Origin: Vreelandella malpeensis
Lineage (GTDB): Bacteria > Pseudomonadota > Gammaproteobacteria > Pseudomonadales > Halomonadaceae
DNA length: 64,000 bases
NCBI RefSeq assembly: GCF_020622355.1
Contig: NZ_WHVL01000003.1
Span: 1-64,000 of the forward strand
Reading direction: 5' to 3'
In this document: positions 60,952 through 64,000 of the stretch, piece after piece
Position numbering within the stretch: the stretch's first letter is position 1
Layout: each line of letters begins with the position of its first letter
Position numbers and translations under genes: made by a program
Notes under the pieces: model-generated
What the model saw: the letters and a program-made list of their open reading frames with translations, nothing else
Told to the model about the DNA's origin: nothing
The model's database searches: none

Positions 60952-61606
60952 CGGCCTCGCCATTGGCGTACTTGATCCAGGTCTTGCCTAGATGATTACG
61001 CAACTCGTGGCCTACGCGCTTGCCGTCGCGGGCCTCGAGAGCCGCGAGGATGGCTTCATGCTCCTCCATGGCACTCGCCCACTTGTCGTTCTTCTGGTTC
61101 GAAAGATAGCGAACGCGATAGAGCTGGCGACTCAAGTTGGCATGCATGTCGATCAGTGTGGCGTTACCCGAAAGCGCCACGATCCGGTTGTGGATATCCT
61201 GATTCAAGCGAAAGTAGTTCTGCCGGTCGCGACGTAGAAACGCCGCCTTCATTTCATAGTGGAGTGCCTGGAACTCGGCGATGTCCTCGTCGCTCGCCAC
61301 GGCACAGGTCAACTCGGCGGCGGCCTGCTCGAGGACACTCAGCACATACGCCTTCTCTTTCATGTCCGCCGCACTCACCTCTGCCACGACCGCGCCGCGA
61401 TTCGGGGAGATGACCACCAGCCCCTCGGCAGCGAGGATCTTGAGTGCTTCACGCAAGGGCGTTCGGGACACCTGGAGCTCCAGGGCCAGTGTACGTTCCG
61501 GCAAACGCTGGCCCGGCTGGAAATGGTCCATGACAATGTGCTCGCGCAGGTAATGGGCGACCTTCTCGACCAACCCCGCGTGGGCGTTTTGAACGGTTTC
61601 TTCCAT
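60941..61606 (-). CDS. GntR family transcriptional regulator (FadR/FCD subfamily)
   Basis: DNA-binding repressor or activator of 221 aa. N-terminal winged helix with the recognition segment LPERTLALELQVSRTPLREALKILAAEG (about 34-61) and a C-terminal FCD ligand-binding domain with the metal residues in the pattern Asn-x3-His (LNQDIHNRI) and two later His (VGHELRNHLG region). It is divergent from the oxidoreductase and shares with it a 286-bp AT-rich interval with two matching palindromes, so it probably controls that catabolic operon. Confidence 0.9.
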   Translation of the reverse strand: MEETVQNAHAGLVEKVAHYLREHIVMDHFQPGQRLPERTLALELQVSRTPLREALKILAAEGLVVISPNRGAVVAEVSAADMKEKAYVLSVLEQAAAELTCAVASDEDIAEFQALHYEMKAAFLRRDRQNYFRLNQDIHNRIVALSGNATLIDMHANLSRQLYRVRYLSNQKNDKWASAMEEHEAILAALEARDGKRVGHELRNHLGKTWIKYANGEAVTR

Positions 61607-61640
61607 AGCGTTATTCGCTTTTCATAGTGATGGAGCAGAA

Positions 61641-61650
61641 TGGCATACCA
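61641..61650. promoter_or_regulatory. candidate GntR operator, gntR side
   Basis: TGGCATACCA, 35 bp before the gntR start, differs by one base from the perfect palindrome at 61778. It follows the FadR-subfamily pattern TnGTnnnACnA loosely. Likely autoregulation. Confidence 0.6.
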
Positions 61651-61764
61651 AAAAAAACCTTTCAAACTCGTCATGCCAATTTGCATTTTTATAATAACTT
61701 ATAACTAACAGTTACTTATATAACCATAAATACCATTGTCGACTAAAGTAGCAGGCTCAACCCG

Positions 61765-61794
61765 TTGACCCTATAAATGGTATACCACTACATT
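61765..61794 (+). promoter_or_regulatory. promoter of the oxidoreductase operon with embedded GntR operator
   Basis: TTGACC (61765-61770) and TACATT (61789-61794) with an 18-bp spacer. The perfect palindrome TGGTATACCA (61778-61787) fills the spacer, so a bound repressor would block polymerase. A half-site ATACCA lies at 61730-61735. Confidence 0.65.
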
Positions 61795-61892
61795 TCCACG
61801 GTCTGCATGCCTTGCCTTTACGGCATCGAAGTATGTCTGCATCCGTCGCTGTATCGCAGCATCGTTGGCCTTATCAGGAAATACCCTTCACC

Positions 61893-63275
61893 ATGAATTA
61901 TTTACAGCATTTCGAGCCGACCGCTATCGTGGAAGCCTGCGTGGCCGGTGCGGGAGACTTCGGCCGCGGCGTGCTGCGCCAGGCGCGTCAGATGAAACAG
62001 CTCTCGGCGCGTATCGCCATCGACATCAATCCGGAACGAGCGGCACAAGCCTTCCGGTATGCGGGCGTGGCGGATAGCGACATTATGGTATGCCATTCGG
62101 AAAGCGACGCTCAGCAAGCCTGGGACAAAGGCCTGTTCGTCGCGGCCTCCTCTTTCGATACCATCAAGGCACTGCCTTTCGACATTCTTGTCGAGTCCAC
62201 CGGCATACCGGACGTTGGCGCCCAGTACGCAGAAAGCGCACTGCTGGCCGGCAAGCACGTGGGGATCGCCACCAAGGAGACCGAATCCGTCGTCGGCCCC
62301 TACCTGACCCGCCTGGCCATGGAGCAAGGGCGTCTTTTCACCCCTCTGGACGGCGATCAGCCGAGCCTGTTGGTCGGCCTTCTCACCTGGGCGGAGACCC
62401 TGGGCTTCGAAATCATCGCCGCCGGCAAGAGCAGCGAATACGACTTCATCTGGGACGAGTCGGCAGGGGTCGTGCGTTGCAACGACAGCGAGTACGACGC
62501 CCGGGACCTGGCCCCCTTGTGGGCCTTGGAAGACCAGGATGCCCGCGCCACAGTGAAGGCACGAGGGGAGGTGCTCGCCGCCATCCCCCAGATTTCGGTG
62601 CCGGATCTTTGCGAGATGGTCAACGTCGCCAATGCCACCGGTTTGCAGCCGGATCTGCCGGAATTTCATGCCTTGGTGCTGCGTACCATCGAAGTGCCCA
62701 CCCTGCTGGACACCCAGGCCCACGGGGGAGTGCTCGAGGGCGGCCGCCGTCTGGAGGTCTTCAACTGCCTGCGCCGTCCGGACGAGCTGAGCTTTGCTGG
62801 CGGCGTGTTCGTTGTGGTGCGCTGTGAAGACCCCCACGTGTGGCAACTGCTGCGGGGCAAGGGTCACGTGATGAGCCGCAGCGGTGACAGCGCCATGATC
62901 TACCTGCCGCGTCACCTGCTTGGTCTGGAAGCGCCCATTTCACTGCTCGATGCGGTGCTCAATGGCCTAAGCTCCGGCGGCGGCGAGGCGACTACACCGA
63001 AATTTGACCTGACCGCCCGGGCCACCCTGGCCATCCCGGCGGGGCAGTTGCTCGAGATGAAAGGCCATCACCGTCATATCGACGGCCTGCGCCCGGAGAT
63101 CCACCCCGCCCAGGCCCTGGCCAACGACGCGAGGGTGCCGTTCTACCTGCTGCCCGGTGCGAAGGTGCTGCGCGACATTGCCCCTGGTCAGCTCATCACC
63201 CTGGCGGACGTTGACCTGCCGGACAGCAAGCTCAAGGCGCTGCGCCTGGCCCAGGACGCTCTTTTCTCGATGTAA
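61893..63275 (+). CDS. NAD(P)-dependent oxidoreductase with C-terminal SAF domain (homoserine-dehydrogenase-like)
   Basis: A 460-aa protein: N-terminal Rossmann domain (ACVAGAGDFGRGV at about 14-26) resembling homoserine dehydrogenase, with KETESVVGPYLTRLA and DGDQPSLLVGLL in the catalytic region, and a SAF domain at the C-terminus (LLPGAKVLRDIAPGQLITLADVD). Members of this group (COG4091-like, from memory) are usually in carbohydrate or sugar-acid loci. The true reaction is unknown; homoserine synthesis is unlikely here. I chose ATG 61893 by alignment of the Rossmann start, though AGGAA is rather far (about 13 nt). Confidence 0.8.
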   Translation: MNYLQHFEPTAIVEACVAGAGDFGRGVLRQARQMKQLSARIAIDINPERAAQAFRYAGVADSDIMVCHSESDAQQAWDKGLFVAASSFDTIKALPFDILVESTGIPDVGAQYAESALLAGKHVGIATKETESVVGPYLTRLAMEQGRLFTPLDGDQPSLLVGLLTWAETLGFEIIAAGKSSEYDFIWDESAGVVRCNDSEYDARDLAPLWALEDQDARATVKARGEVLAAIPQISVPDLCEMVNVANATGLQPDLPEFHALVLRTIEVPTLLDTQAHGGVLEGGRRLEVFNCLRRPDELSFAGGVFVVVRCEDPHVWQLLRGKGHVMSRSGDSAMIYLPRHLLGLEAPISLLDAVLNGLSSGGGEATTPKFDLTARATLAIPAGQLLEMKGHHRHIDGLRPEIHPAQALANDARVPFYLLPGAKVLRDIAPGQLITLADVDLPDSKLKALRLAQDALFSM

Positions 63276-63330
63276 CCCGCGAAAGCGATGCCGGGCAACG
63301 TCGTCGTTGTCCGGCAGCATAGCCGAAAGC

Positions 63331-63338
63331 AATAACAA
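63331..63338 (+). promoter_or_regulatory. AAnAAnAA motif at the tctC ribosome-binding site (possible Hfq/Crc site)
   Basis: AATAACAA matches AAnAAnAA exactly, 18 nt before the start codon and 7 nt before the GGAGA ribosome-binding site. It is the same motif type as the seven in the CrcZ-like RNA, which is the reason to note it; such short motifs also occur by chance. Confidence 0.45.
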
Positions 63339-63355
63339 ACACTCTGGAGAACATA

Positions 63356-64000
63356 ATGCCTGCTCACTACTTCAAGTACGCCACCCTCGGTCTGGCCCTG
63401 CTCGGCACCACCACCGGCGCCGTTGCCAGCGACGCCGACGATTTCCCCAGCAAGCCCATCCAGTTTCTGGTGGCCGCTGGCGCCGGCGGCGGTACCGACA
63501 ACTTCGCCCGGGTGGTTCGCCCGATGTTTGAAGAGGCCATTGGCGGTGCCCGCATCACCGTGGTCAACCTGCCCGCCGCCTCTGGAGCGCTGGCCCACCA
63601 GCGTACCGCGAACGGTGAGCCCGACGGCCACACCCTGGACTTCGCCTCCACCACCCTCGTGACCTCTCTGGCGGCCGGTCAGAATCCGGTAGGCCTGGAT
63701 CAGCTGACACCGGTGGCGCGCATGCAGTCTGACGTGATGGCACTGTTCGTCAATCCAGAGCGCTTCGAGGACTTCGACGCCTTCAAGACCTACGCCGAAG
63801 AGAACCCGGGCAAGGTCACCGTGGGCGGTACCCACACAGCGAGCCCGGACCACATGGCGTTTCTGTCGCTGGTGGATGCCTCGGGCCTGGACATGAACTT
63901 CATTCCCTACGACAGCACCGGCAACGCCACCGCCAACGTGCTCGGCGGCAACATCGACGCCACCACCACCTCCCTGAGTCCGCTTCTGAGCTACATCGAT
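63356..64000 (+). CDS. tripartite tricarboxylate transporter substrate-binding protein (TctC/Bug family), 3' end outside window
   Basis: Periplasmic solute-binding protein, read for 215 residues before the window ends. A signal peptide (about 1-24, LGLALLGTTTGAVASDA) precedes FPSKPIQFLVAAGAGGGTDNFAR, the Bug-family opening, and later NATANVLGGNIDATTTS. GGAG precedes ATG 63356. It follows the oxidoreductase by 80 bp, so both likely serve uptake and oxidation of one organic acid. The membrane subunits TctA/TctB are expected just beyond the right edge. Confidence 0.88.
   Translation, partial: MPAHYFKYATLGLALLGTTTGAVASDADDFPSKPIQFLVAAGAGGGTDNFARVVRPMFEEAIGGARITVVNLPAASGALAHQRTANGEPDGHTLDFASTTLVTSLAAGQNPVGLDQLTPVARMQSDVMALFVNPERFEDFDAFKTYAEENPGKVTVGGTHTASPDHMAFLSLVDASGLDMNFIPYDSTGNATANVLGGNIDATTTSLSPLLSYID

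Noticed and set aside
61893-63275. Annotating the oxidoreductase as a true homoserine dehydrogenase
   Set aside because: It has a SAF domain and no ACT domain, and its context is transport and GntR regulation, not threonine synthesis.

Overview
The window is a GC-rich (by eye roughly 60-65% G+C), gene-dense chromosomal segment of a gammaproteobacterium. The tmRNA tag (ANDENYAQGALAA), the cbrAB/pcnB and dapB-carAB-greA gene orders, and the acidic, high-GC coding style point to the Halomonadaceae (Halomonas or a close relative), next to Pseudomonas. No phage, transposase, integron or CRISPR array was seen. Most of the window is housekeeping sequence whose order matches Pseudomonas from memory; a few accessory insertions interrupt it.

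Layout. (1) 1-841: 5' third of a 16S rRNA gene on the minus strand with leader, boxA and promoter, directly downstream of tyrS. (2) 842-10375: tyrS / anmK, pilT, then the plus-strand run yggS-proC-yggT-metX-metW, then sfsA and an aminotransferase on the minus strand. (3) 10557-20056: dksA-gluQRS, a 58-aa membrane ORF (cbrX-like), the sensor-transporter kinase cbrA, sigma-54 activator cbrB, an 850-bp ORF-free interval, then pcnB-folK-panC. That interval holds what I read as a CrcZ-type small RNA: a sigma-54 promoter, seven AAnAAnAA motifs (at least four in apical loops of short hairpins) and a strong terminator. (4) 20184-22612: a thiolase and an MFS exporter. (5) 22698-35464, minus strand: the translation/transcription cluster folP-glmM-tpiA-secG-tRNA-Leu-tRNA-fMet-rimP-nusA-infB-rbfA-truB-rpsO-pnp. 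(6) 35563-45376: ftsH, rlmE / yhbY, then dapB-carA-carB-greA with an attenuator-like terminator before carA, and a DUF2218 protein. (7) 45509-50346: an accessory three-subunit periplasmic dehydrogenase (Tat small subunit, GMC flavoprotein, triheme cytochrome c) and a DMT exporter. (8) 50470-59201: grpE-dnaK-dnaJ from a sigma-32 promoter, back to back with SOS-controlled recN, then fur / bamE, ratA-rnfH, smpB and tmRNA. (9) 59272-64000: a small unknown protein, mgtE, and a catabolic locus: a GntR repressor, a SAF-domain oxidoreductase and the start of a TctC-type solute-binding protein.

How it fits together. The most interesting thread is carbon catabolite control. CbrA/CbrB would drive the CrcZ-like RNA, whose A-rich motifs would titrate Hfq (with Crc, if present) away from target mRNAs. 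The TctC-type uptake gene at the right edge carries the same AAnAAnAA motif just before its ribosome-binding site, so both a regulator and a plausible target may be present. These assignments rest on sequence reading and remembered family knowledge; no search was run.
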